Of a DNA stretch of 64,000 nt, positions 34,029 through 43,359 are shown piece after piece. Position numbers and translations under genes: made by a program. Below the pieces are notes generated by a model. That model was not told where the DNA came from. It did not search any database and worked only from the letters and a program-made list of their open reading frames with translations. Source of the DNA: Sinorhizobium medicae (lineage in GTDB: Bacteria > Pseudomonadota > Alphaproteobacteria > Rhizobiales > Rhizobiaceae); contig NZ_VITA01000003.1 of NCBI RefSeq assembly GCF_007827695.1, positions 1-64,000 on the forward strand, in the 5' to 3' direction. Every line of letters starts with the position of its first letter. Position 1 is the first letter of the stretch.

Positions 34029-34919
34029 ATGGAGCACAGACTGCTTCAGTCCTATGTCGCCGTAGCGGAGGAACTGCATTTCGGCCGGGCGGCAAAACGG
34101 CTCAACATCTCGCAACCGCCGCTCACCAAGCAAATTCAGCAGTTGGAGCGTGAACTCGGCGTCGCCCTGTTCGAAAGAACCAAACGGAAGGTGGAGTTGA
34201 CCGCTGCCGGCTCGGTCCTGCTGGAGGAAGCACGACGCCTGCTGCGGCAGACGGAAAACGCGGCCGAACTCGTTCGGAAGACGGAGCGTGGTGAGACGGG
34301 ACATCTGGCGGTCGGCTTCATCGATGCGGCGATCTATAGCCTGGTGCCCAATGTCGTCGAACGCTTTACGCGGTCATACCCGCACGTCACGGTCGAGCTT
34401 GCGGACCTGCGCATCCCGGACCAAGTTCGCGGCGTGAGTGAAGGGCGGCTGGATGTCGGCTTCATCCACCCACCCATCCGCGGCGAACAGCTGGCAATCG
34501 AGACGGTCCTCGTCGAGCCGCTGGTGGTCGCTGTGCCACAGAGACACAGACTTGCGTCCCGCGCAGAAATCCCGCTGGCGGAGCTGGCAAATGAGGCGCT
34601 GATCCAGTTCCCCCGCAGCATCAATCCCACCCTCTATGACGAGATCATCGGACTTTGCCAAAGCTCAGGCTTCAATCCGAAAATCGTTCGGGAAGCAACG
34701 CCCAAGCAGACCATCATCGGCCTCGTTTCGGTCGGCCTTGGCGTATCGCTGCTTCCGAGATGCCTCGAAAACCTGAAGCGCGACGGTGTGGCCTATCGTC
34801 CCATTTCGGGGCCGAATCTCTCGATCGACACGTCGATTATCTATCGAAGCGACAGGCTAAGACCTGCGACGAAAGCCTTCATCAATGTCGTTCGCACCGT
34901 TGCGCGAGAGGCCGGCTGA
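34029..34919 (+). CDS. LysR-family regulator
   Basis: A 296-residue LysR protein with helix-turn-helix EELHFGRAAKRLNISQPPLTKQIQQLE, the pattern of the BenM/CatM/CbbR branch. A full effector domain follows (GHLAVGFIDAAIYSLVP). Its start is about 100 bp from the divergent LVIVD-repeat gene, which is its most likely target. Confidence 0.92.
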   Translation: MEHRLLQSYVAVAEELHFGRAAKRLNISQPPLTKQIQQLERELGVALFERTKRKVELTAAGSVLLEEARRLLRQTENAAELVRKTERGETGHLAVGFIDAAIYSLVPNVVERFTRSYPHVTVELADLRIPDQVRGVSEGRLDVGFIHPPIRGEQLAIETVLVEPLVVAVPQRHRLASRAEIPLAELANEALIQFPRSINPTLYDEIIGLCQSSGFNPKIVREATPKQTIIGLVSVGLGVSLLPRCLENLKRDGVAYRPISGPNLSIDTSIIYRSDRLRPATKAFINVVRTVAREAG

Positions 34920-34943
34920 CCGGTCGACGGTAGACACCTGACA

Positions 34944-34971
34944 GAACGCGGACGCCGAAGCGCCCGCGTTC
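34944..34971. terminator. stem-loop between converging LysR and small exported gene
   Basis: GAACGCGG (34944-34951) pairs with CCGCGTTC (34964-34971). It lies between two converging genes and probably stops transcription both ways, although no long T-run follows. Confidence 0.55.
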
Positions 34972-34978
34972 GCTTCGA

Positions 34979-35251
34979 TTAACGGCGGCTGAGCCCCTGG
35001 TAGTATTCGCCTTCGCCGCCTTTCACGACCTCTGGCGCCGTCTTAATCCCGTTCGGGAAGCCGTAAGTGGCGGCATTCGTCCGGATGCCGCCAGTGGTGC
35101 GCCCATCAGTTCTCTTGACGGCCGTGGGAGCACCTCTCTTGGCATTGATGTCGGCGCCCTCGTAGTAATCGAACGCTGCGATCGCCGGTCCGACGCTTGC
35201 GAATGTCACAAACGACGCGAGGGCAGCTGATACTGAAATCTTGGTGATCAT
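34979..35251 (-). CDS. small exported protein, DUF680-like
   Basis: A 90-residue protein with a clean signal peptide (MITKISVSAALASFVTFASV, cut near AIAA). The short mature part, rich in Gly, Thr and charged residues, reads FDYYEGADINAKRG. It resembles the small periplasmic DUF680 proteins of rhizobia, whose function is unknown. It is divergent from a two-component system, with the putative operator repeats between. Confidence 0.65.
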   Translation of the reverse strand: MITKISVSAALASFVTFASVGPAIAAFDYYEGADINAKRGAPTAVKRTDGRTTGGIRTNAATYGFPNGIKTAPEVVKGGEGEYYQGLSRR

Positions 35252-35422
35252 GGAATTCTCCGTTGTCCGTTGTTCCATCGCACGGGGTTGGGGAGGCGTC
35301 ACGGCGCGATGGCGACGAGGTCCGAACTGGTGCTTAGGAACCGCACGGCGTTTGGACGAGGGAGATCCTAGATGCGAGTTGTCGCACGGTTATGCGGCGC
35401 TGTGGGCTGTTGATGGCAAAGT

Positions 35423-35547
35423 GTATCAAGACCGCCAGAGCAGGCTCGGACGGTGAGCGCCTTTATGTCTATGCTGCCGGGGAACATAAGCGTCCAGTAA
35501 ACACCGTGGCGAGCGCGGAAGTTTGGGCGGTTGATACCGTTTGATAC
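35423..35547. promoter_or_regulatory. TTGATAC half-sites upstream of the response regulator
   Basis: TTGATAC occurs at 35531-35537 and 35541-35547, exactly ten bases apart, with the inverted copy GTATCAA at 35423-35429. Tandem half-sites one helical turn apart are the usual target of OmpR-type regulators. They lie 70-90 bp ahead of the regulator start. The rest of 35252-35619 shows nothing else recognisable. Confidence 0.5.
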
Positions 35548-35619
35548 ATTTTTTTGAATGCGGCGCCTCAGCACTGGCGCTATGAATTTCGAGGGCAAGT
35601 CCAGCGGGAAGACACCGGT

Positions 35620-36339
35620 ATGCCACCGACCCCTCACATCGCCGTTGTAGATGATCATCGCGACATTCGGGACCTCGTCGGGAAGTATCTTACCCACCAG
35701 GGCTATCGCGTTTCCGTCGCCGAAAGCGGCGAAGCACTCCGGCGAATTCTGGAAAAAGGCGCGCCCGATCTCGTGGTGCTGGACATCATGATGCCGGGCG
35801 AGGACGGCCTTACCGTCTGCCGGCAGTTGCGCACGACAACGGAGCTGCCGGTCATTTTCCTGACGGCGATGGCGGACGGAACGGATCGGATCGTGGGCTT
35901 GGAGCTCGGCGCCGACGATTACATCACAAAGCCGTTCAACCCGCGCGAGCTCCTGGCAAGAATCCGGGCAGTGCTAAGGCGCGTCAACAGCCTGCCGCCC
36001 CAACGCGGCAGGATAAAGGCCAAGACCATCCGCTTCGACGTCTGGGAACTCGACACCGGACGCCGCGAACTTGTCGGGCGTGATGGGATCAGCGTGCCGT
36101 TGAGCACGGCTGAGTTCCGGCTTCTCAGCGCCTTCCTGGAGCATCCCGGCCTGGTGCTCAGCCGTGACCAGTTGCTTGATCTGACGGCCGGGCGGGCGGC
36201 CGAGAGTTTTGACCGCAGCATCGACAACCAGGTTAGCCGCTTGCGCAAGAAGATCGAGAGCGACCCGAAGAATCCCTCTTTGATCAAAACGCACTGGGGT
36301 GGAGGATACAGCTTCGTGGCGGAGGTAGAAGTCCACTGA
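35620..36339 (+). CDS. OmpR-family response regulator
   Basis: A 239-residue regulator. The receiver domain has the phospho-acceptor Asp in LVVLDIMMPGEDG, and the conserved Lys in ITKPFNPREL. The C-terminal winged helix ends TLIKTHWGGGYSF-like (here SLIKTHWGGGYSF). The start at 35620 is chosen for family length. Its stop overlaps the kinase start by one base. Likely autoregulated through the tandem repeats upstream. Confidence 0.93.
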   Translation: MPPTPHIAVVDDHRDIRDLVGKYLTHQGYRVSVAESGEALRRILEKGAPDLVVLDIMMPGEDGLTVCRQLRTTTELPVIFLTAMADGTDRIVGLELGADDYITKPFNPRELLARIRAVLRRVNSLPPQRGRIKAKTIRFDVWELDTGRRELVGRDGISVPLSTAEFRLLSAFLEHPGLVLSRDQLLDLTAGRAAESFDRSIDNQVSRLRKKIESDPKNPSLIKTHWGGGYSFVAEVEVH

Positions 36340-37775
36340 TGCGATGGTGGAGGAAGAGCCTTGCGGCTCAATTCATCTGTTTTCTGCTGATGGCGCTTGT
36401 GCTGTCGCAGGTGATCGGCTTTCTGATCTCCTGGGACGAACGCGACAAGGCGCTGCGCGCCGCGTCCAAAGGTGAGTTCTTGAGCCGCACGGCGTCACTT
36501 GCGGCGCTGCTCGAGTCGATTCCGCCGAGTTTCCATACGGATGTCCTGCGCGCGAGCGGTACGACCTACACGCGTTTCTGGATGTCAGAGCGCGATCCCG
36601 TCGATACCATCGCCTGGCGTAGACAGGCCGTTGCGCAACTGGAAGAACCGCTGCCCAATCTGCTCCCCGCCTATAGGCCGGCAGACCTCACTTCAGCGAC
36701 GCCAAGCAGAACGCCCTCGGGCAAAGGTTTCCAGCTATTCGAGAAGGCAATCGCCTCCGAGGGCTGGACGCGCTTGTCTGCCGACATATGGACCCTGCCC
36801 CGCTTTGCCAAGTTTCTGCCGCTCGGCGATTCCCACGGTATGGGGCTTGCAGTGCAACTTAGCGACGGGCGCTGGCTGAACTCCGTCTATCGCAAGACCA
36901 TGCCGAATCCGTTCTGGAATACGCAGTCGCTCGTCTCTCTTGCCGTGACGGCAACGACGCTTGCATTGATCGGCGTATTCGTCGCCAACCGCATCGCAAG
37001 GCCTATGCGCCGGCTGGCCGGCGCCGCAGAGGCTCTCGGCCGGGGCCAGTCCATCGAAGCCCTGCCGGAGACGGGCCCCGACGACATTCGCAGGACGACC
37101 GAAGCCTTCAACCGGATGCAGGCGCGACTTACGCGATTCGTCGAGGACAGGACGCGCATGCTCGCCGCCATCAGTCACGATCTTCGCACGCCGCTTACGT
37201 CGTTGCGCCTCCGGGCGGAATTCGTGACGGATGCCGACGCTCAACAGCGAATGATGGCGACGATCGACGAGATCCAGACGATGACAGAGGCTGCGCTCGC
37301 CTTTGCGCGAGAGGAATCGGTGACGGAAGCGACACGCGCAGTCAATCTGACGGCCTTGATAGAAAGCCTCTGCGATGACCTTGCTGACCTTGGGCAGAAG
37401 GTGAGATTTCTCGATAGTCCCAAGATCAACTACCGCTGTCGTCCGGATGGGCTCAGGCGTGCCGCCCGCAACTTGATCGAGAACGCCTTGCGCTACGGCG
37501 GCGAGGCTCGCGTGCAGGTCGACGAGAAACCGTCAATGGTTCAAATCGTCATCGAGGATAGTGGTCCTGGTATCGCCGAGGAAGATTTCGAGCGGGTTTT
37601 TGAGCCGTTCTTCCGGCTCGAGTCCTCGCGAAACCGCGAAACTGGTGGTGTTGGCCTGGGCTTGTCCATCGCCCGAGCGACGGTGCGCCACCACGGCGGC
37701 GATATCACGCTGTCGCGAATGCCGCGCGGCCTGAGGGCGACGATAGCCCTTCCCAGATCCCATCGGGGGCTTTGA
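36339..37775 (+). CDS. sensor histidine kinase
   Basis: A 478-residue membrane kinase. An N-terminal membrane segment (FICFLLMALVLSQVIGFLI) is followed by a periplasmic sensor of about 150 residues, a second membrane segment near 195, then HAMP. The phospho-acceptor helix is AAISHDLRTPLTSLRLRAEF and the ATP site includes NLIENALRYGG, DSGPGIAEED and GGVGLGLSIARA. Pairs with the regulator at 35620. The downstream oxidation genes are candidate targets. Confidence 0.93.
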   Translation: MRWWRKSLAAQFICFLLMALVLSQVIGFLISWDERDKALRAASKGEFLSRTASLAALLESIPPSFHTDVLRASGTTYTRFWMSERDPVDTIAWRRQAVAQLEEPLPNLLPAYRPADLTSATPSRTPSGKGFQLFEKAIASEGWTRLSADIWTLPRFAKFLPLGDSHGMGLAVQLSDGRWLNSVYRKTMPNPFWNTQSLVSLAVTATTLALIGVFVANRIARPMRRLAGAAEALGRGQSIEALPETGPDDIRRTTEAFNRMQARLTRFVEDRTRMLAAISHDLRTPLTSLRLRAEFVTDADAQQRMMATIDEIQTMTEAALAFAREESVTEATRAVNLTALIESLCDDLADLGQKVRFLDSPKINYRCRPDGLRRAARNLIENALRYGGEARVQVDEKPSMVQIVIEDSGPGIAEEDFERVFEPFFRLESSRNRETGGVGLGLSIARATVRHHGGDITLSRMPRGLRATIALPRSHRGL

Positions 37776-37993
37776 GCCTTACAATCCTCGGCTGCTGTAT
37801 CGGCCGCCCTCTCGTGCAGGGGATAGCCATCCTTCGCCGAAGCCCATCGGCCGTTGAGACATTTGGTTACAAGACAGCCGCTCGGCTGGCAAACCTCTGC
37901 GACAAACGACCACTATTCTTCAGGGAACGCAACGAAATCCCGGAGGACCGCACGCGTCCTTCACCCTCGGTCATGCTGCTAAGGGGACGTTCA

Positions 37994-38386
37994 ATGAAAT
38001 GCGCAACCATGTTCTCGACCGCCATCCTCGGTCTGCTTCTCTGTTCCAGTATAACCTCGGCTCAGGAGCATGCCGGCCCCGATGGCGAGAGGCTTTTCCG
38101 CAGCCGTTGTGGCTCCTGTCACGGCCTGAACACGGGTGAAAAACGCGTCGCGCCGCACCTTTTCGGGGTTTTCGGGCGCGCTGCAGGCAGTGTCGCGGGC
38201 GCTCGCTACTCGAACGCGCTCCGCACGTCCGGCTTCGTCTGGGACGAGGAACGCCTCCACGCCTATCTGAACAACCCTCGTCAGGTCGTGCCGGGTACTA
38301 CCATGAGCGCCAGCGTTCGCGACCAGGCTCAACGCTCGGCCATCATCACATATCTGCAAAGCCTTTCGGCGGAGCCGCCCAACTAG
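37994..38386 (+). CDS. class I-type cytochrome c
   Basis: A 130-residue periplasmic cytochrome. It has a signal peptide (MFSTAILGLLLCSSITSAQE), a single haem site CGSCH near residue 40, and a PGTTM segment for the axial Met. The ATG at 37994 follows AAGGGGA. It begins a four-gene set with a 2Fe-2S subunit, a molybdopterin subunit and a sugar dehydrogenase-like gene, so it probably accepts their electrons. Confidence 0.88.
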   Translation: MKCATMFSTAILGLLLCSSITSAQEHAGPDGERLFRSRCGSCHGLNTGEKRVAPHLFGVFGRAAGSVAGARYSNALRTSGFVWDEERLHAYLNNPRQVVPGTTMSASVRDQAQRSAIITYLQSLSAEPPN

Positions 38387-38463
38387 GCATTCGCCGGTCC
38401 GGTGTATCGCGAATGGCTGCGATGCACCGTCGTCGTTCTCCTCGTTAACGATAGGATCATGTC

Positions 38464-38934
38464 ATGGCTCGATTGACCATAAACGGCGAAATACGGGATA
38501 TCGAAGTGGCCCCGGAGACACCCCTTCTCTGGGCGCTCCGGGAACAGGCGGGTCTCACCGGAACGAAGTTCGGCTGCGGGATAGCGCAATGCGGTGCCTG
38601 CACCGTCCTCATCGACGGCGTGGCGACCCGTTCCTGTGCGCTTCCGGCAAGCGCGGTAGGTCCAGATCAACAGATCCTCACGGTCGAGGGGCTGTCCAAC
38701 GACGCCACCCATCCGATCCAGCAAGCCTGGCTCGCGCTCGACGTTCCGCAATGCGGTTACTGTCAGGCGGGCATGATCATGGCGGCTGCCGCCTTGCTCA
38801 ACAGCACCCCGACACCCACGGACGACGACATCAGTGCTGAAATCACCAATATCTGCCGCTGCGGCACATACAACCGCGTCCGCGCGGCCATCAAGCTCGC
38901 AGCCGAAACCATGAGCGCATCTCGGAAAGGATGA
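38464..38934 (+). CDS. 2Fe-2S subunit of molybdenum hydroxylase/aldehyde dehydrogenase
   Basis: A 156-residue small subunit of the xanthine oxidase family, closest in layout to isoquinoline oxidoreductase alpha. The first cluster is in FGCGIAQCGACTV with a later Cys (TRSCALP); the second is in QCGYCQAGM and NICRCGTYNR. It has no signal peptide, so it probably crosses the membrane bound to the TAT-exported large subunit. Eleven bases separate it from that gene. Confidence 0.92.
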   Translation: MARLTINGEIRDIEVAPETPLLWALREQAGLTGTKFGCGIAQCGACTVLIDGVATRSCALPASAVGPDQQILTVEGLSNDATHPIQQAWLALDVPQCGYCQAGMIMAAAALLNSTPTPTDDDISAEITNICRCGTYNRVRAAIKLAAETMSASRKG

Positions 38935-38944
38935 GGGTTCAACC

Positions 38945-41116
38945 ATGACAGTTGCAGCTTTGTCGCGCCGCCGTTTTCTGATTGGTACCGCTGCTGCGGC
39001 CGGCGGTTTCTCGCTCGGTTTTCATCTGCCTTTCGCGGCACAGGCTCAGGAGCGGGAGGCTATCCTTCCCGAAGTGAACGCCTGGGTGCTCATCCATCCT
39101 GACGACACCGTCGTAATCCGGATTGCTCGCTCAGAAATGGGTCAAGGAACCCTCACCGGACTGGCACAGCTCGTTGCGGAAGAGCTCGAATGCGACTGGT
39201 CGAAGGTGACGACCGAGTATCCGACACCCGGTGAAAGCCTGCGGCGGAATCGCATCTGGGGTAATTTCTCCACGGGCGGCAGCCGAGGAATTCGGGAATC
39301 GCACGAATATGTGCGCCAGGGCGGGGCTGCCGCGCGGGAAATGCTCATAGCGGCGGCGGCGACACTCTGGAAAGTGCCGGAAGCGGAATGCTCGGCGGCG
39401 AGCAGCATCATTACTCACAATCCCTCCGGGCGCAGCGTGACATATGGAGCAGTCGCTTCACTTGCCGCACACATGCAACCGCCGGCCGATGTGCGGCTGA
39501 AAGACCCGAAGGTTTGGAAAATCGCCGGCAAGCCGTTGCCGCGGCTCGATACGCGCGACAAACTTACGGGCAAGCAGGTCTATGGCGTCGATCTCCAACT
39601 GCCGGGCATGCTGAACGCCTCGATCAGAGCCTGTCCGGTCTTCGGCGGCAAGGTGGCGAGCTTCGATGCCGCAGCCGTATCGGGCATGCCAGGCGTTCGA
39701 AAGGTCGTTCAGGTCGATGAAACGGCAGTCGCCGTTGTCGCCGACACATGGTGGCAGGCACATTCGGCACTCCTGGCCCTGCCGATAGTCTGGGACGAAG
39801 GTCCAAACGAGAACGTCACCAGCCAATCGATTGCCGAAATGCTGAAAGAGGGTCTGGAGGCGGAAGACGCTGTAATCGGCACGCGCATTGGCGATGTCCG
39901 CACCGAACTTGCCGGGGACGTGAAGCTGGTCTCCGCAACCTATTCATACCCATACCAGCACCATGCAACCATGGAGCCAATGAATGCGACGGCGCTCTAT
40001 ACAACTGAAAGGTGCGAGGCGTGGGTGCCTACACAAAACGGCGAAGCAAGCCTGAGCCTGGTTGCGGAGGTCTCCGGGCTGCCGATCGAACAATGCGACG
40101 TTCACAAGCTTCATTTAGGCGGCGGGTTCGGCCGCCGTGGCTGGCACCAGGAATATCTTAGGCAGGCCGTCATTCTTGCCAAGGCGTTTCCGGGATCTCC
40201 GGTCAAACTCATCTGGTCCCGGGAGGAGGACATGCTTCACGGCGCCTACCATCCGGTTACACAGTGCAGACTGCGAGCTGCGCTCAACAAGAACGGCGAG
40301 GTCACGGCCTTCCACATGCGCATCAGCGGCCAGTCGATTCTTTGGCCGCTGCGCGCCGAGGTGCGCGAAACAGGACGCGATCCTGCGGTGTTCCAAGGCC
40401 TGAACGACGGCGGCAGCGAGGGCGCCTTCGGCTATACGATCTCTAACCTGCTCATCGACCATGCGATGCGAAATCCCCCTGTTCCTCCGGGGTTCTGGCG
40501 CGGGGTCAATCTCAATCAGAACGCTCTTTACGTCGAGTGCTTCGTGGATGAGCTGGCCCACGAGGCAGGCATCGACCCGCTCGAATTTCGGCGGAAGCTG
40601 CTTGTCGACAATCCGAAACACCTTGCAGTTCTCGAGGCGGTCGCCGAACGCGTTGGTTGGGGAAAGCCGGCGGAAAACGGCATCCATCGTGGCCTGGCCC
40701 AGATCATGGGCTTCGGCAGCTACGTGGCAGCCGCGGCAGAAGTCTCGGTCACGGGCGGCGAACTCAGAATCCACCGCATCGTTGCCGCAACGGACACGGG
40801 CCACATCGTCAATCCCGCACAGGCGGAGCGTCAGGTCGAGGGCTCCTTCGCCTACGGACTTTCTGCATGTCTGTTCGGGGAATGCACGATCGATGGGGGT
40901 CGGGTCGAGCAGGAGAATTTCGATACATATGAGGTCATGCGCATGGACCAGATGCCGGCCGTCGAAACGATTCTCGTCCCATCGGGGGACTTCTGGGGCG
41001 GGGTCGGCGAGCCGACGATCGCCGTCGCCGGACCAGCAGTCCTCAATGCGGTCTTTGCCGCCACAGGCAAGCGCGTTCGTCAACTACCGCTTAAAAACAA
41101 CAGTCTTGCCGTTTGA
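38945..41116 (+). CDS. TAT-exported molybdopterin-binding large subunit
   Basis: A 723-residue molybdenum hydroxylase large subunit of the IorB/aldehyde dehydrogenase type. The twin-arginine signal is LSRRRFLIGTAAAAGG. Family motifs include IARSEMGQGTLTGL, HLGGGFGRRGWHQE and GAYHPVTQCRLRA, and GGVGEPTIAVAGPAVLNA near the end holds the catalytic Glu region. With the 2Fe-2S subunit and cytochrome c it forms a periplasmic enzyme that oxidises an aldehyde or N-heterocycle. The substrate is not evident. Confidence 0.93.
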   Translation: MTVAALSRRRFLIGTAAAAGGFSLGFHLPFAAQAQEREAILPEVNAWVLIHPDDTVVIRIARSEMGQGTLTGLAQLVAEELECDWSKVTTEYPTPGESLRRNRIWGNFSTGGSRGIRESHEYVRQGGAAAREMLIAAAATLWKVPEAECSAASSIITHNPSGRSVTYGAVASLAAHMQPPADVRLKDPKVWKIAGKPLPRLDTRDKLTGKQVYGVDLQLPGMLNASIRACPVFGGKVASFDAAAVSGMPGVRKVVQVDETAVAVVADTWWQAHSALLALPIVWDEGPNENVTSQSIAEMLKEGLEAEDAVIGTRIGDVRTELAGDVKLVSATYSYPYQHHATMEPMNATALYTTERCEAWVPTQNGEASLSLVAEVSGLPIEQCDVHKLHLGGGFGRRGWHQEYLRQAVILAKAFPGSPVKLIWSREEDMLHGAYHPVTQCRLRAALNKNGEVTAFHMRISGQSILWPLRAEVRETGRDPAVFQGLNDGGSEGAFGYTISNLLIDHAMRNPPVPPGFWRGVNLNQNALYVECFVDELAHEAGIDPLEFRRKLLVDNPKHLAVLEAVAERVGWGKPAENGIHRGLAQIMGFGSYVAAAAEVSVTGGELRIHRIVAATDTGHIVNPAQAERQVEGSFAYGLSACLFGECTIDGGRVEQENFDTYEVMRMDQMPAVETILVPSGDFWGGVGEPTIAVAGPAVLNAVFAATGKRVRQLPLKNNSLAV

Positions 41117-41202
41117 TCGGGGGCGCCAAACAAAACAATGCAGTCGAGGATTTTAACCGGCAGACACTTCGGGTAGCGTGCGCATCAGGATTAGGAGGAC
41201 GC

Positions 41203-42513
41203 ATGGGTCTGTCAGATATTTTCGGTCGATTGGTCGCACTGATCGGTTCCGCAACAATCCTTCTGCGGCACCGGGCAGGAGATTCCCTGGAACCGGCTTA
41301 TGGCAGTGCCCCTGATATCCCGATCGCCAAGCCGCAGGGCATTCCCACCCTGAAGATGCCGACAGCCAGGGGATGGGCCGCGGAGCAAAGGCCGACTGCG
41401 GCGGCCGGGCTTAAGGTGAACGCATTCGCGGCCGGCCTCGAACATCCCCGTTGGATTCATGTGTTGCCGAATGGCGATGTGCTGGTTGCCGAGGCACTGA
41501 GCGAGCCGGGGGGCATCAAATCTGCCTTCGACTACGCCATGTTCAGCACGATGAAGCGCGCAGCCGCAGTGGGCGCCAGTCCGAATCGCATCACGCTGCT
41601 GCGTGATGCCGATGGCGACGGCGTGGCTGAAGTGCGCGCGGTATTTCTCGACGGACTCAACCAGCCGTTCGGCATGGAGTTGCTTGGCGACACGCTGTAT
41701 GTCGGCAACACGGACGGCGTGGTTGCGTTCCCGTACAAGGCGGGCGACACGCGTATCGGCGCGACAGGCCGCAAGCTGGCTGATCTCAAGGCCGGCGGCC
41801 ATTGGACGCGAAGTCTGCTGGCAAGTCGTGACGGGCGAAAGCTCTTTATCGGGGTCGGGTCGCTCAGCAACATAGGCGAGAGCGGCATGGCGTCAGAGGA
41901 AGGACGGGCCGCTATCCACGAGCTTGACCTCGATAGTGGTGAGCACCGCATATTTGCCTCCGGCCTGCGCAACCCGGTGGGCCTTGCGTGGGAGCCGACG
42001 ACAGGCGCACTCTGGACGGTGGTCAACGAGCGCGATGGCCTGGGCGACGAGACGCCTCCCGACTATCTGACATCGGTGCGCGACGGCGGCTTTTATGGAT
42101 GGCCTTATTGCTATTGGGGGCAGATCGTGGACGACCGGGTGCCGCAGGACCCGGCAATGGTCGCAACCGCCATAACACCGGATTATGCCTTGGGCGGACA
42201 CACTGCATCGCTCGGCCTTTGCTGGCTTCCCGCAGGCACTCTGCCGGGCTTCTCGGACGGCATGGTCATCGGCCAGCATGGTTCCTGGAACCGCAGCACG
42301 TTGAGCGGCTACAAGGTTGTCTTCGTGCCCTTCGTGAATGGCCGGCCGGCAGGTCCGCCGCGTGACATTCTGACCGGCTTCCTTTCGCCGGACGAGCGGT
42401 CGTCCTATGGACGGCCGGTGGGCGTTTCCATCGGCTCGGACGGCGCCCTGTTAGTAGCAGACGATGTCGGCGATGTGGTCTGGCGGGTGACGGGCGAGGC
42501 GGAGCGCGGCTGA
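41203..42513 (+). CDS. sorbosone/PQQ-dependent sugar dehydrogenase-like protein
   Basis: A 436-residue beta-propeller protein. Family parts are LEHPRWIHVLPNGDVLVAEA, FASGLRNPVGLAWEPTTGALWTVVNERDGLG, GWPYCYWGQ and FGQ/IGQHGSWNR-type ending motifs. The ATG at 41203 has AGGAGG ahead and an uncleaved-looking hydrophobic start (FGRLVALIGSATILL). It probably oxidises a sugar or aldose in the periplasm and shares the electron route of the three genes before it. Confidence 0.85.
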   Translation: MGLSDIFGRLVALIGSATILLRHRAGDSLEPAYGSAPDIPIAKPQGIPTLKMPTARGWAAEQRPTAAAGLKVNAFAAGLEHPRWIHVLPNGDVLVAEALSEPGGIKSAFDYAMFSTMKRAAAVGASPNRITLLRDADGDGVAEVRAVFLDGLNQPFGMELLGDTLYVGNTDGVVAFPYKAGDTRIGATGRKLADLKAGGHWTRSLLASRDGRKLFIGVGSLSNIGESGMASEEGRAAIHELDLDSGEHRIFASGLRNPVGLAWEPTTGALWTVVNERDGLGDETPPDYLTSVRDGGFYGWPYCYWGQIVDDRVPQDPAMVATAITPDYALGGHTASLGLCWLPAGTLPGFSDGMVIGQHGSWNRSTLSGYKVVFVPFVNGRPAGPPRDILTGFLSPDERSSYGRPVGVSIGSDGALLVADDVGDVVWRVTGEAERG

Positions 42514-42574
42514 ATGTGAAAGGAGTGCCGCGCACAGTAGGGGACAGGCGCTGCCATGAGAACCTCCATTATGT

Positions 42575-43351
42575 TCAAACTTCCATCAGCCTGGAGGACA
42601 GGAATTCGATGAAGCGCTGGGTCTTGGCTGGAATAAGGCGAGTTTCGGTGACGGCGTAAATGTTGACCGGCGACTTCTGCCATTCAGGCAGAATGCGTCG
42701 GAGCCGGCCGGAGGCCAAGTCATCCGCGATGATCTTCTCGGGAAGCAGGGCGATGCCCTGGTGGTTGACCGCCAGGGCGCGGATCATCCCGACGCTGTTG
42801 AGCGTGAAGCGGCCGCGAACGGCGACATCGACCTTGTTCGCCCCCCGGTGCAAAGTCCAGATCGGGCTCCGCAGCATGCCGATGCACTCGTGCTTCGCCA
42901 AGTCCGTCGGTGGCGCGGGCTCGCCTGACGCTTCGATATAGCCAGGAGACGCATAGAGGTGGTGCGAATGCCGCCCGATCAGGCGAGTGATCAAACTGGA
43001 GTCTTCGAGTTTGCCTATGCGGATCCCCACGTCGAAAGGCTCGGCGACCAGATCGACACGGCGCGGGGTCAGGTCGCATTCGAAAGTGATCCCGGGATAG
43101 TGTCGCGCGAATACGCCGATGATCGGCGTGAGGTAAAAAGTAGCGAGGTCGACCGGGAGCGAAACCCGGAGGACTCCGCTGGGCTGTTCGAGCATTGCGC
43201 CGAGCTGCTCGTGCGCCAGCCGTGCCTCGTCCACGATCCGCTTACTTCGTTCAAAATAGAGCTGACCGGCCTCGGTGAGCTCTATCTTGCGCGTCGTGCG
43301 GTGCAGGAGCCTCAGGCCGATCGCCTTCTCCGCGTCCGCGATATTGCCCTC
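42575..43351 (-). pseudogene. 5'-truncated LysR-family regulator
   Basis: The frame contains the end of the LysR DNA-binding domain (EKAIGLRLLHRTTRKIELTEAG) and a whole effector domain down to the stop at 42575. The helix-turn-helix is absent: upstream sequence becomes the 3' end of arsH within a few bases. No in-frame ATG, GTG or TTG start with a ribosome site exists at the junction. It is most likely a dead gene, joined to the arsenic operon by a deletion or rearrangement. Confidence 0.75.
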
Positions 43352-43359
43352 TCGACCCT

